Positions 54,570 to 61,664 of a DNA stretch of 64,000 nt are shown here, piece after piece. The notes below the pieces were generated by a model that worked only from the letters and a program-made list of their open reading frames with translations, made no database searches and was not told where the DNA came from. This DNA comes from JAANXG01 sp963731035 (GTDB lineage Bacteria > Pseudomonadota > Gammaproteobacteria > Arenicellales > JAANXG01). The stretch's first letter is position 1. Each line of letters opens with the position of its first letter. Position numbers and translations under genes: made by a program. The stretch spans positions 70,003-134,002 of the forward strand of contig CAVSUY010000015.1 of the NCBI GenBank assembly GCA_963731035.1, written 5' to 3'.

Positions 54570-55883
54570 TTATTGATTCATTGACGCGAAGTCGGAGAGC
54601 AGCTGATCGGCCTTCTTCGCCGCGTCATCGAGCGAGGCCTTGGGCGAAAGCTGGCCGGAGACCGCCTTTTCGATCGCCGTCCGCTCGATCTCGCGAATCT
54701 GCACGAACGGGCCCATGCGCACGCCGGTCGCCGCCGCCGTGTCGCGCCGTCCCGACAGCACCTGCAAAAACGCCGTCAGGTAGTTCTGATCCCTGGTGAA
54801 CCAGCCTTCGGTCATCAGCGACTGCACCGCGGTGTTAACCGTCGGAAAGTAGCCGGTCCCTTTGTGCCATTCCACGGCGACTTCGGGCCGGGCCAGGTAC
54901 TTGAGGAATTCCCAGACGGCTTTGAGCTGCTCCTTACTCTGGTCCTTGGTGACCCAGAGGCTGGCGCCGCCGATCACCGAGTTGCCGCCGGGATAGCCCG
55001 CGAAGCGAGGCAGGAAAGTCGTGCCGACCTTGAACTGCGAGCCCTTCTCGATGCCGGCCAGCGACGAGGTCGACTGGATCAGCATCGCGATTTGTCCGGC
55101 CTCGAAGGCCGAGTTCGCCGAGTACTCCGGACCGCCGTAAATGAAGATTCCCTCGTCGGTAAGGCGCTTCCACGTGCTCAGCACCATCTGGCCGAAGTCG
55201 CCGTTGAACAGAACCTTCGTCGCCATGCCGGTGCGGCCGTTGTCATTGTCGGCGAACAACTGGTTGTGGCCGGCGAACATCTGCTCCAGCACCCAGCCCG
55301 GCCAACCGAACGACAGCACGTGCTTGACCTTGCCGCTCGCCAGCAGCTTCTTACCGGCTGCCTCGAGCTCGCCCCAGGTCTTGGGCGGGTGATCAGGATC
55401 GAGCCCCGCCTCCGCGAACAAGTCCCTGTTGTAGTACATCATCGCCGTCGACGAATTGAACGGCATCGACCACAGGTTGCCGGCGGTCGAGTAGTAGTGA
55501 GTGATCGGGATCACGTACTGCGCCCAGTCCCATTCCTCGCCGAGCATCCCCGGGATCTTGTACACCGGGGTAATGGCGCCGCTGGAGAGCATCTGCTGCG
55601 TGCCGACCTCGTACACCTGCACCAGGTTCGGGGCGGTCTTGGAGCGATACGCCGCGATATACTTGGTCATGGTTTCCGGGTAGGTACCGGTGTAGAGGGC
55701 CTTCAGTTCGATGTCCGGATGCGAGGCGTTGAAGTCCTTGACGATCTGGTTAACGACGTTGAGCCGGGGGCCGCTCATCGCGTGCCACCAGGTGATCTCG
55801 GTCTTGGCCAGGACGGCCTGCGGCAGCAGGCCGACGCTGAGGATCAGCGCGAGGCCAATCGTAAGCCACGTTCGGTTGATCAT
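54570..55883 (-). CDS. ugpB: Periplasmic sn-glycerol-3-phosphate-binding protein UgpB-like
   Basis: The 437-residue protein starts with a signal peptide (MINRTWLTIGLALILSVG, cleavage after LLPQAVLA), then a type I CUT1 binding fold: TEITWWHAMSGPRLNVVNQIV, FNASHPDIELKALYTGTYPE, PFNSSTAMMYYNRDLF and FLKYLARPEVAVEWHKGTGYFP. These segments, in particular WWHAM and the NSSTAMMYYN stretch, are typical of UgpB. It is first in the operon. FNR-like boxes lie 75-150 bp upstream. Confidence 0.92.
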   Translation of the reverse strand: MINRTWLTIGLALILSVGLLPQAVLAKTEITWWHAMSGPRLNVVNQIVKDFNASHPDIELKALYTGTYPETMTKYIAAYRSKTAPNLVQVYEVGTQQMLSSGAITPVYKIPGMLGEEWDWAQYVIPITHYYSTAGNLWSMPFNSSTAMMYYNRDLFAEAGLDPDHPPKTWGELEAAGKKLLASGKVKHVLSFGWPGWVLEQMFAGHNQLFADNDNGRTGMATKVLFNGDFGQMVLSTWKRLTDEGIFIYGGPEYSANSAFEAGQIAMLIQSTSSLAGIEKGSQFKVGTTFLPRFAGYPGGNSVIGGASLWVTKDQSKEQLKAVWEFLKYLARPEVAVEWHKGTGYFPTVNTAVQSLMTEGWFTRDQNYLTAFLQVLSGRRDTAAATGVRMGPFVQIREIERTAIEKAVSGQLSPKASLDDAAKKADQLLSDFASMNQ

Positions 55884-55956
55884 TGTCTTCCTCCGGGTCT
55901 AAATAAAGTGCCAATAATGCCGTAGGCCAAAATATGACCGCCGCGGGCAAGTGACA

Positions 55957-55970
55957 ATGATCTAGATCAA
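55957..55970 (-). promoter_or_regulatory. FNR/ANR-like box upstream of ugpB
   Basis: On the minus strand TTGATCTAGATCAT matches TTGAT-N4-ATCAA at nine of ten positions. Its centre is 80 bp from the ugpB ATG, a plausible class II activator position for a start site about 40 bp before the gene. Confidence 0.6.
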
Positions 55971-56022
55971 GTGTTCAAGCAGGCGCGCCAATGCTAGTGG
56001 GTGTGTAGCCACTTTCCTGGCA

Positions 56023-56036
56023 TCGATTCAGATCAA
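56023..56036 (-). promoter_or_regulatory. Second FNR-like box upstream of ugpB
   Basis: TTGATCTGAATCGA (minus strand) matches the FNR half-sites at nine of ten positions. It is 66 bp further upstream than the first box. Confidence 0.45.
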
Positions 56037-56161
56037 GTCACCCATTTTACGACGACTGGCCGCCCTCCTGGCGGAAGACTACGCCTACAAGATCAAGAAA
56101 CCGGTTGTTTCAACCGCGCCCATGGCATCGAAACAATGCGGCGAAATGGCCTTCGCGAGGG

Positions 56162-56196
56162 AGGGGCCGCGTGTTCGAATCGCGCCACCCCGACCA
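56162..56196 (+). other. attachment site copy 3 (35-bp tRNA-Pro 3' end, one mismatch)
   Basis: AGGGGCCGCGTGTTCGAATC then GCGCCACCCCGACCA repeats the tRNA-Pro end with one change (CAC to CGC). Similarity to the tRNA continues imperfectly to the left (CTTCGCGAGGG). It marks the right end of island 2. Confidence 0.82.
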
Positions 56197-56199
56197 GTC

Positions 56200-56345
56200 T
56201 AATCATGCACTTAGCATCGCTGCTTTCCTCTCCTTTCCGGTCACTATGACCGAAACATGACCACTCCAAAGTTGAAACGGCCTCCCTGACGTGCTCCGAG
56301 GCCAGATGCGCGTAGCACATGGTAGTCGCGATGTCGATGGGTGAA
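56200..56345 (-). pseudogene. Tyrosine integrase C-terminal remnant at att copy 3
   Basis: Minus-strand residues PIDIATTMCYAHLASEHVRE followed by AVSTLEWSCFGHSDRK match the end of phage/island integrases: the catalytic Tyr lies in TTMxYAHL, and xEHxREAV is the usual continuation. The frame runs through the att site. The N-terminal and central parts (Arg and His of the active site) are gone. Confidence 0.8.
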
Positions 56346-56486
56346 GCGTTGCGTTGGCATCGCTTCGGACAATGCGTTACGCCTCCCGGCGTCATTGCAG
56401 TGTCAGGCGCAGAATGCCGTCGTCGTTCAATTCACTCAGCAGAATGTCAGTCTCGTGCATGGGGCGGGCGGCTCCTTCCTTTGGTG

Positions 56487-56936
56487 CTACAGGATGTTGA
56501 TCTCGACGCTTTCCGCGAGCGTATTAGCGATAAAACAATAGCGATGCGCCCGATGTTGCATCTTGTCCAATTCCTCCTCCTCTATCGAATACCCTGTGTC
56601 GAACCTCACTACCGGATGCAGCTCAATACGAGTGACCGACATCTGGCCCTTGGGGTTCCTGCCAAGTTGGGCGACGGCACGATCATGATAGCTCGCAACA
56701 GGCCAACCGGCTTTCGCCGCCAGCGAGAGGAACGTCATCATATGGCAGCTGGCTAGCGCTGCCGCGAGCGCTTGTTCTGGATTCGTATTCTCGGGGTCGC
56801 CGCCCCAGTCGGGTGCCGCATCAGCCTGCTGTTCATAATTGTCGTTGTATCGCAGGTTGTGGGCATTCGAATATTTACCGGGCTGCAGATCAAGTTCGGA
56901 CCGCTGCCAGCTCAGTTCGATGGAAAGTTCAGACAT
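56487..56936 (-). CDS. OsmC/Ohr-family peroxidase-like protein
   Basis: A 149-residue protein with the OsmC fold; family members reduce organic hydroperoxides with two Cys. The first Cys is in AAALASCHMMTFLSLAAKAG and the second in HRYCFIANTL, both in the expected places. NPEQALAAALASCHMM is a hallmark. It belongs to the general OsmC subgroup more than Ohr. It lies 24 bp after the GcvT/DmdA-like gene on the same strand, so co-transcription is likely. Confidence 0.9.
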   Translation of the reverse strand: MSELSIELSWQRSELDLQPGKYSNAHNLRYNDNYEQQADAAPDWGGDPENTNPEQALAAALASCHMMTFLSLAAKAGWPVASYHDRAVAQLGRNPKGQMSVTRIELHPVVRFDTGYSIEEEELDKMQHRAHRYCFIANTLAESVEINIL

Positions 56937-56960
56937 GGTGATTCTCTAACTTGATGACGC

Positions 56961-58106
56961 TTAGGCGGCGCTAGCGATTTTCTTTTTAGGATCAAAGAAC
57001 GGCGTTTCAACTATGGGTGCCGGGGCCGATCCAGACGGCATAGCGACATCGACAACCGTCCCTATATCTCCGCAATCTGCAGACACCATTGCCAAAGCAA
57101 TGTTCTGCTCAAGGCGAGGGGAGTAGATGGCGGATGTAACTTTGCCCACATTGTTTCCGTTTTTATTGACAGCCCAAAATGTGGTATTCGGCCCTTTCAG
57201 AGGCGAACCCTCAATTTTCAGGCCAACCAGTTTGCGGCTCACCCCTTTTTCACGAATGCGACGCAACGCCGCCTTGCCAATGAATTCGGCCTCCATGTCA
57301 AGATCGATCAGGCGGTCCATACCCAGCTCGTAGGGATTCGTGTCGATATCCGCGTCGGCGTGATAGGACAGCATTCCGCCTTCAATGCGGCGGATCGAAG
57401 ACGTGTGACCGGGCTTCAAGCCGAACGGCGCTCCCGCTGTCATGATCTTTTCCCATAGCTCGTCACCGCGTGAACTGTCTTGCAGGTATAGTTCATAGCC
57501 GAGTTCACTGGACCAGCCGGTGCGCGAGACGATTAGCGGAATGCCGTCCAGTTCAACCTCACGCAGCCGGTAATAGCGCAGGTCCATGATGCTCTCGCCA
57601 AACAGCGCCTTCATCACCTCGCCTGATTTCGGGCCCTGCAATTGCAGGGGTGAAACATCCGGTTCGTGGATCGCGACGTCGAGCCCGGAATGCACAGCCA
57701 CACCCTGGGCCCAAAGCAAAATATCGCTGTCAGCAAGCGATATCCAAAAGTGATTTTCGCCCAGTCGAAGCAAAACCGGATCGTTCAGGATACCGCCGTC
57801 GGCGTTGGTAATAAGGATATATTTGCATTGCCCGATCGACAGATTTGACAAATTGCGAGGTGTCAACATCTGCATGAATTGGGCGGCATCTGGGCCCGTT
57901 ATTTCAACCTGCCGCTCGACCGCGACGTCGCACAGGATTGCGTCGTTAACCAGAGTCCAAAAGTTCTGCTCAGGGTCGCCAAAATCGCGCGGGATATACA
58001 TGTGGTTGTAAACTGAAAACGCCTGAGCGCCCCAGCGTATGGTCGCGTCGAAATAGGGAGATTTTCGTATCTGCGTGCCAAAACCGAAATCGGCTGTGTT
58101 CGTCAT
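56961..58106 (-). CDS. GcvT-family tetrahydrofolate-dependent methyltransferase, DmdA-like
   Basis: 381 residues in the GCV_T/DmdA superfamily. Segments IRWGAQAFSVYNHMYIPRDF, CDVAVERQVEITGPDAAQFM, MLTPRNLSNLSIGQCKYILI, GGILNDPVLLRLGENHFWIS, SPLQLQGPKSGEVMKALFG, SRTGWSSELGYELYL and IRRIEGGMLSYHADADIDTN resemble dimethylsulfoniopropionate (DMSP) demethylase DmdA more than the glycine cleavage T protein. DmdA moves a methyl group from DMSP to THF. The exact substrate is not proven by sequence alone; related enzymes use other methylated amines. No dmdBCD genes are nearby. An Lrp-type gene is directly upstream. Confidence 0.75.
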   Translation of the reverse strand: MTNTADFGFGTQIRKSPYFDATIRWGAQAFSVYNHMYIPRDFGDPEQNFWTLVNDAILCDVAVERQVEITGPDAAQFMQMLTPRNLSNLSIGQCKYILITNADGGILNDPVLLRLGENHFWISLADSDILLWAQGVAVHSGLDVAIHEPDVSPLQLQGPKSGEVMKALFGESIMDLRYYRLREVELDGIPLIVSRTGWSSELGYELYLQDSSRGDELWEKIMTAGAPFGLKPGHTSSIRRIEGGMLSYHADADIDTNPYELGMDRLIDLDMEAEFIGKAALRRIREKGVSRKLVGLKIEGSPLKGPNTTFWAVNKNGNNVGKVTSAIYSPRLEQNIALAMVSADCGDIGTVVDVAMPSGSAPAPIVETPFFDPKKKIASAA

Positions 58107-58270
58107 GTTGCGTGCCCTTTCTACATCGACGGCTCGACAAGCCGTCGTACCTTGTTAAATTGGGCAAAATTCTAACCGCAGTTACAGCCTGAATATGGAC
58201 TGAACATCTCCAGACAATAGACCGAACAGACTGTACTAAAACGCCAAACAGACTGATCAGTCGGGCGATC

Positions 58271-58764
58271 CTAACTACCGGATTTTGCGGTCAGGCCGGC
58301 AAGGTTAGGGGCCGCTGATTTTATCTCCCTGGTTACTATGTATGTCATGTACCTTTCAATCCCCAGTTCGGCCGCGAGCAGGGCCTCCATCAGGTCCTGA
58401 AAGGCCACCAGACCTGGGCTGACAACCTTCATTACGTAGTCCATACCCCCGCCTGTCGCGACACATTCGACAACTTCGTCCAATTCGCGAATATGAGATA
58501 CAAACCGATCGAAGTCACGCTTGCGGTGATTTGTCAACGAGATGGTTACGACGACCCTGATGAAATCTCCAATGCGATCCAGCGCGATTTCAGCGTGATA
58601 GCCACGTATGAACCCCCCCCCGCCTCCAACCTGTTCAAACGGGCCCAACATGGCGTGGGTGATAGGTTGACGATCTCCGCCAACTTCGTTTTGCTCAGTT
58701 TCCCGTGCTCCTGAACAGCGCTGAGGATGCGAATATCGGTTGCATCTAGGCTAAAATTTTTCAT
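58271..58764 (-). pseudogene. Lrp/AsnC-family regulator split at a G9 tract
   Basis: From ATG 58764 the first frame gives the HTH part (MKNFSLDATDIRILSAVQEH, KLSKTKLAEIVNLSPTPCWA, RLNRLEAGG). The second gives the AsnC effector domain (FIRGYHAEIALDRIGDFIRV, SHIRELDEVVECVATGGGMD, YMTYIVTREIK). The frames join at nine consecutive G (58613-58621 on the plus strand as C). One more G, or two fewer, would restore a full ~165-residue protein. It lies upstream of the DmdA-like gene on the same strand and likely regulated it. Confidence 0.8.
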
Positions 58765-58974
58765 TGATCCGCGTCTTTCGTTGAGGCTCAACACCACAGT
58801 GACTACCAAATATACAGGAACCTGTTTCTCGGTTCCCCGTGAGCCAGTACGCCATGCTGGGCCGGTAATCACCTACCGTATCTTCGACCCGAAGGCCGGG
58901 CGCAAGACATCCACGTTGCAAACCACACCGGACCGGGAAGAAGGCGACTAGAACACACAGCCGGGGCCGCCAGG

Positions 58975-59053
58975 TTCTCTGCCCACGCTGGCGTTGCTGC
59001 CAAGGTCTAAAAGCTGGAGCGTTTGTGCCGCTACATCACCCGTCCGGCCATCC
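58975..59053 (+). mobile_element. IS91-family transposase remnant
   Basis: One frame reads FSAHAGVAAKV, a stop, then KLERLCRYITRPAI. LERLCRYxxRP is a hallmark of IS91 (Y2) transposases. Only this short stretch survives. Otherwise no gene is visible in 58765-59282. Confidence 0.6.
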
Positions 59054-59282
59054 TGGTGCTTAGCCCGAAATCAGGATTCGCCACTTTACTCCTAGGGGTT
59101 TCGGTCGCAACAGCCGGTTTGGGTCGGCAGCAGCCGCTCTGATAGAGCATCAATAGCGTCCGCTCCTCGTCTCTTAGCGGACAATCGTGCGGACAGACGC
59201 GGATGGCCGGAACCGGCCAGAAGCGGTCGTTCGATAGGCAAAAAATACCACCCCGAAGGGCGGCTTACATATCATTCTGTTA

Positions 59283-59744
59283 TCAGGAGTCGCACTGATT
59301 TATAGAGGCAATGCCTTGGCTAACCGGGGCGCTGAAATTACCCCAGCCGCCAGTCAGAGTACCAATTATTCGTAGACAGTCCACAGTTACGGTGCCGCTT
59401 ACGTGTTGGTTTGTAGCGCTGACAAAGTTGATAGGAAAAGAAAACGAGCCATCAGCGCCCACGGTACCACTGCCCGACCAACCACCTTCCATGGAGTCGC
59501 CTTCCATAATAATTGTGCAATCACTATTTACTTGTGCGCTTCCAATGATCGGGACTTGTTGACTGAAACCTAAATCGCAGAACACACCCTCACAACAGAC
59601 TAGTGATGTCTCCGCATGCGCAGGAAGTGCGACTGAGTCGACTATTGGACGAGTCCATAACTCAGGCAGCGCTTTCCCGGTGATGACTGCACCGCTTCCA
59701 GCAGCGATTGATTTGAGCAGTTTTCGGCGATTCTTATCGGACAT
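59283..59744 (-). CDS. Tat-signal-bearing secreted protein of unknown function
   Basis: A 153-residue protein. The N-terminus DKNRRKLLKSIAAGSGAVIT has a twin-arginine motif (RRKLLK), followed by LPELWTRPIVDSVALPAHAE. That W-T-R-P-I/V-V-D-x-V-x-L-P-A-H-A stretch recurs in many small hypothetical proteins. The mature part is Gly/Ser-rich with four or five Cys (CCEGVFC, NSDC, VDCLR) and probably beta-structured (SGSGTVGADGSFSF). No ligand is predicted. It stands alone between an IS remnant and a truncated recombinase. Confidence 0.7.
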   Translation of the reverse strand: MSDKNRRKLLKSIAAGSGAVITGKALPELWTRPIVDSVALPAHAETSLVCCEGVFCDLGFSQQVPIIGSAQVNSDCTIIMEGDSMEGGWSGSGTVGADGSFSFPINFVSATNQHVSGTVTVDCLRIIGTLTGGWGNFSAPVSQGIASINQCDS

Positions 59745-59928
59745 TGCATTCTCCCCTGGTTCGACGACTACAGGTCAATAGAACATACCAGTTCCTGCAC
59801 AATATGTCTGCGCCTGGGAACGGCCGCATCGGGTTGAAAGCGGTAGTCGCTGATATGTCCGCTTGCAGGCCGGAGGCCGCCGTTGGGATACAAATATGGT
59901 GCTCCACTGATCCTTGGAAGAGCCCACA

Positions 59929-60141
59929 ATGTGCCCACCTTCCCGCGACACCACGCCCAAAGTCCCCTGGAACACCGGCAAGCTGGTCGGTCAGAAACCC
60001 CCTCTCAGGCTCAGGGAGGTGTGGGCGATCCGTACCCGGCTGCAGGCGGGTCGTCTCCGAGACCTGGCCCTGCTCAACCTGGCGGTCGACAGCAAGCTCG
60101 GGGCCTGCGATCTGGTGGCACTGCGGGTCTACAATGGATAA
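59929..60141 (+). pseudogene. Truncated tyrosine recombinase (N-terminal part only)
   Basis: The frame encodes about 70 residues: GKLVGQKPPLRLREVWAIRT, RLQAGRLRDLALLNLAVDSK, LGACDLVALRV. This matches the start of a site-specific integrase family (K-P-P-L-K-P-K-E-V-W-A-I-R...DLALFNLAIDSKLRGCDLV). It stops at 60141 without the catalytic domain. It is different from the integrases at the tRNA att sites. Confidence 0.75.
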
Positions 60142-60143
60142 AA

Positions 60144-60156
60144 GGGGTCTGACCCC
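60144..60156. terminator. GGGGTCTGACCCC hairpin after frdD
   Basis: A short palindrome with TATTTT on the plus strand and AAAA/TTTT on the other side; it lies 11 bp beyond the frdD stop and 3 bp beyond the truncated recombinase. It is likely a bidirectional terminator. Confidence 0.6.
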
Positions 60157-60166
60157 TATTTTCTAA

Positions 60167-60526
60167 CTACCCCAGCAACTGGAGCAGCACTCCCGCGACG
60201 ATGGTACCGATCGCCGCCGAACCGTACAGCACCCAGCGCTGCCAGTTTGCCTTCTCGATGCCGAAGTCATGGAGTGACAGGAAGATGCGGTGAACGCCGT
60301 GCCACAGGCACAGGCTGACGACCACGAAAAGGAACAATTTGCCCGGCCAACTCGTGGCGAATGTCAGCACGCGCTCATAGGAAAGCGCGCCTTCCGGCAA
60401 CAAGCCAAGCGGACCCGCCACGCCCGTGATGAAGATCAGCATGGGCACGATGAACGCGACCACGACGCCGCCGGCGCCGAACAGTGACCAGAATAAGGGT
60501 TCGCTCGATCTTTGTTTCGTGCTCAT
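60167..60526 (-). CDS. frdD: Fumarate reductase membrane subunit FrdD
   Basis: A 119-residue membrane anchor, the same length as in E. coli. Three hydrophobic helices; WSLFGAGGVVVAFIVPMLIF and HGVHRIFLSLHDFGI are characteristic. Its ATG overlaps the frdC stop (ATGA). FrdC and FrdD hold the menaquinone site and attach FrdAB to the inner membrane. Confidence 0.94.
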   Translation of the reverse strand: MSTKQRSSEPLFWSLFGAGGVVVAFIVPMLIFITGVAGPLGLLPEGALSYERVLTFATSWPGKLFLFVVVSLCLWHGVHRIFLSLHDFGIEKANWQRWVLYGSAAIGTIVAGVLLQLLG

Positions 60527-60915
60527 GTCCGCACCACGACCAGGAAAAGGGCCAGGTAGCACACCGCCGCGATGACGTACTGCACTGCTGTGATGAGGTT
60601 GTCCGGAATCCGGTCCGTGCCGAGGTATATATGTGGCACGACTTTCGGCGAAACCTTGAACCAGGTGTAGGTGTGGTATCCGGCCGCCAGCATTGCGACG
60701 ACGTGGAACACGATCGCCAGCGGATGTTGCAGGGACTCGAGCCACGCCTCGTAGTAGCTTTCGCCCTTCACCAGGTTCCAGAGTCCGTTTAACAGAACCA
60801 GCGCATACACGGTCACGAACAGCGCCGTCGATTCGCGGATCATGTACTTCACATAGTAGGGATGCTTCAACCACCAGCCTTTCATGCTGCGGACAAAGGG
60901 GGCGGGCGCACTCAC
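60523..60915 (-). CDS. frdC: Fumarate reductase membrane subunit FrdC
   Basis: 130 residues from GTG 60915, with an AAGGAG ribosome site 8 bp before it. The longer frame to 61053 overlaps frdB and is rejected. Family features are WWLKHPYYVKYMIRESTALF and HPLAIVFHVVAMLAAGYHTY, TWFKVSPK. It overlaps frdB and frdD by 4 bp each. Confidence 0.94.
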   Translation of the reverse strand: MSAPAPFVRSMKGWWLKHPYYVKYMIRESTALFVTVYALVLLNGLWNLVKGESYYEAWLESLQHPLAIVFHVVAMLAAGYHTYTWFKVSPKVVPHIYLGTDRIPDNLITAVQYVIAAVCYLALFLVVVRT

Positions 60916-61664
60916 GTGGAGTCTCCTTTCGGTATGAACCAGTGGGTGAAAAAGTCGATCGTGCTGTTGATTTTGTTGCGGTTGACGGCGTTGGCCGGGT
61001 CGACGCCCTTGGGGCAGACCTCCGAACAATAACCGACGAGCGTACAGCCCCACACGCCGTCTTCGGAATTCACGACCTCCATGCGCTTATCCTTCGCATT
61101 GTCACGCGAATCCGCATTGTAACGGTGCAGCAGTGCCAGGATACCGGGACCCGTGAAGTTCCGGTTCAATCCGTACTGCGGGCATGCCGCGTAGCACAGC
61201 ATGCAATTGATGCATGAACTGAACTGCTCGATTTTCGCGAGCTGCTTCGGCGTCTGCAGGTACTCGCCGTCGGTCGGCGACTTGTCTTCCTTCGGCACGA
61301 TGTAGGGTGTGATGCCTTCCAGCTTCTGAACGAAGTCATCAACATCGATGATGAGATCGCGTTCGATCGGAAAGTGATCGAGCGCTTGCACTCTCACCTT
61401 CTCCGGGTAGATGTCCCGCAGGAAGGTCTGGCACGAGAGGGACGGCGTATCGTTGATGGTCATGCCGCAGCTGCCGCAGATCGCCATGCGGCACGACCAG
61501 CGAAAACTCACGCTGCCGTCCAGGTGGTCCTTGATGTACTGCAATCCCTGCAGCACCGACATGTCGTCGGTGAACGGTACCTGGTAGCTCTGCCAGACCG
61601 GCTGTATGTCCTTCTCCGGACGATAGCGCAGTACTTCCATCTCGATCGTTCGTTCGTCCGCCAT
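60912..61664 (-). CDS. frdB: Fumarate reductase iron-sulfur subunit FrdB
   Basis: 250 residues. The [2Fe-2S] ligands are in SCRMAICGSCGMTIND and LSCQTF, the [4Fe-4S] in SSCINCMLCYAACP, and the [3Fe-4S]/[4Fe-4S] in GCTLVGYCSEVCPKGVDPA. It carries electrons from menaquinol in FrdCD to the flavin of FrdA. Start and stop overlap the neighbours by a few bases (TGATG with frdA). Confidence 0.96.
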   Translation of the reverse strand: MADERTIEMEVLRYRPEKDIQPVWQSYQVPFTDDMSVLQGLQYIKDHLDGSVSFRWSCRMAICGSCGMTINDTPSLSCQTFLRDIYPEKVRVQALDHFPIERDLIIDVDDFVQKLEGITPYIVPKEDKSPTDGEYLQTPKQLAKIEQFSSCINCMLCYAACPQYGLNRNFTGPGILALLHRYNADSRDNAKDKRMEVVNSEDGVWGCTLVGYCSEVCPKGVDPANAVNRNKINSTIDFFTHWFIPKGDST

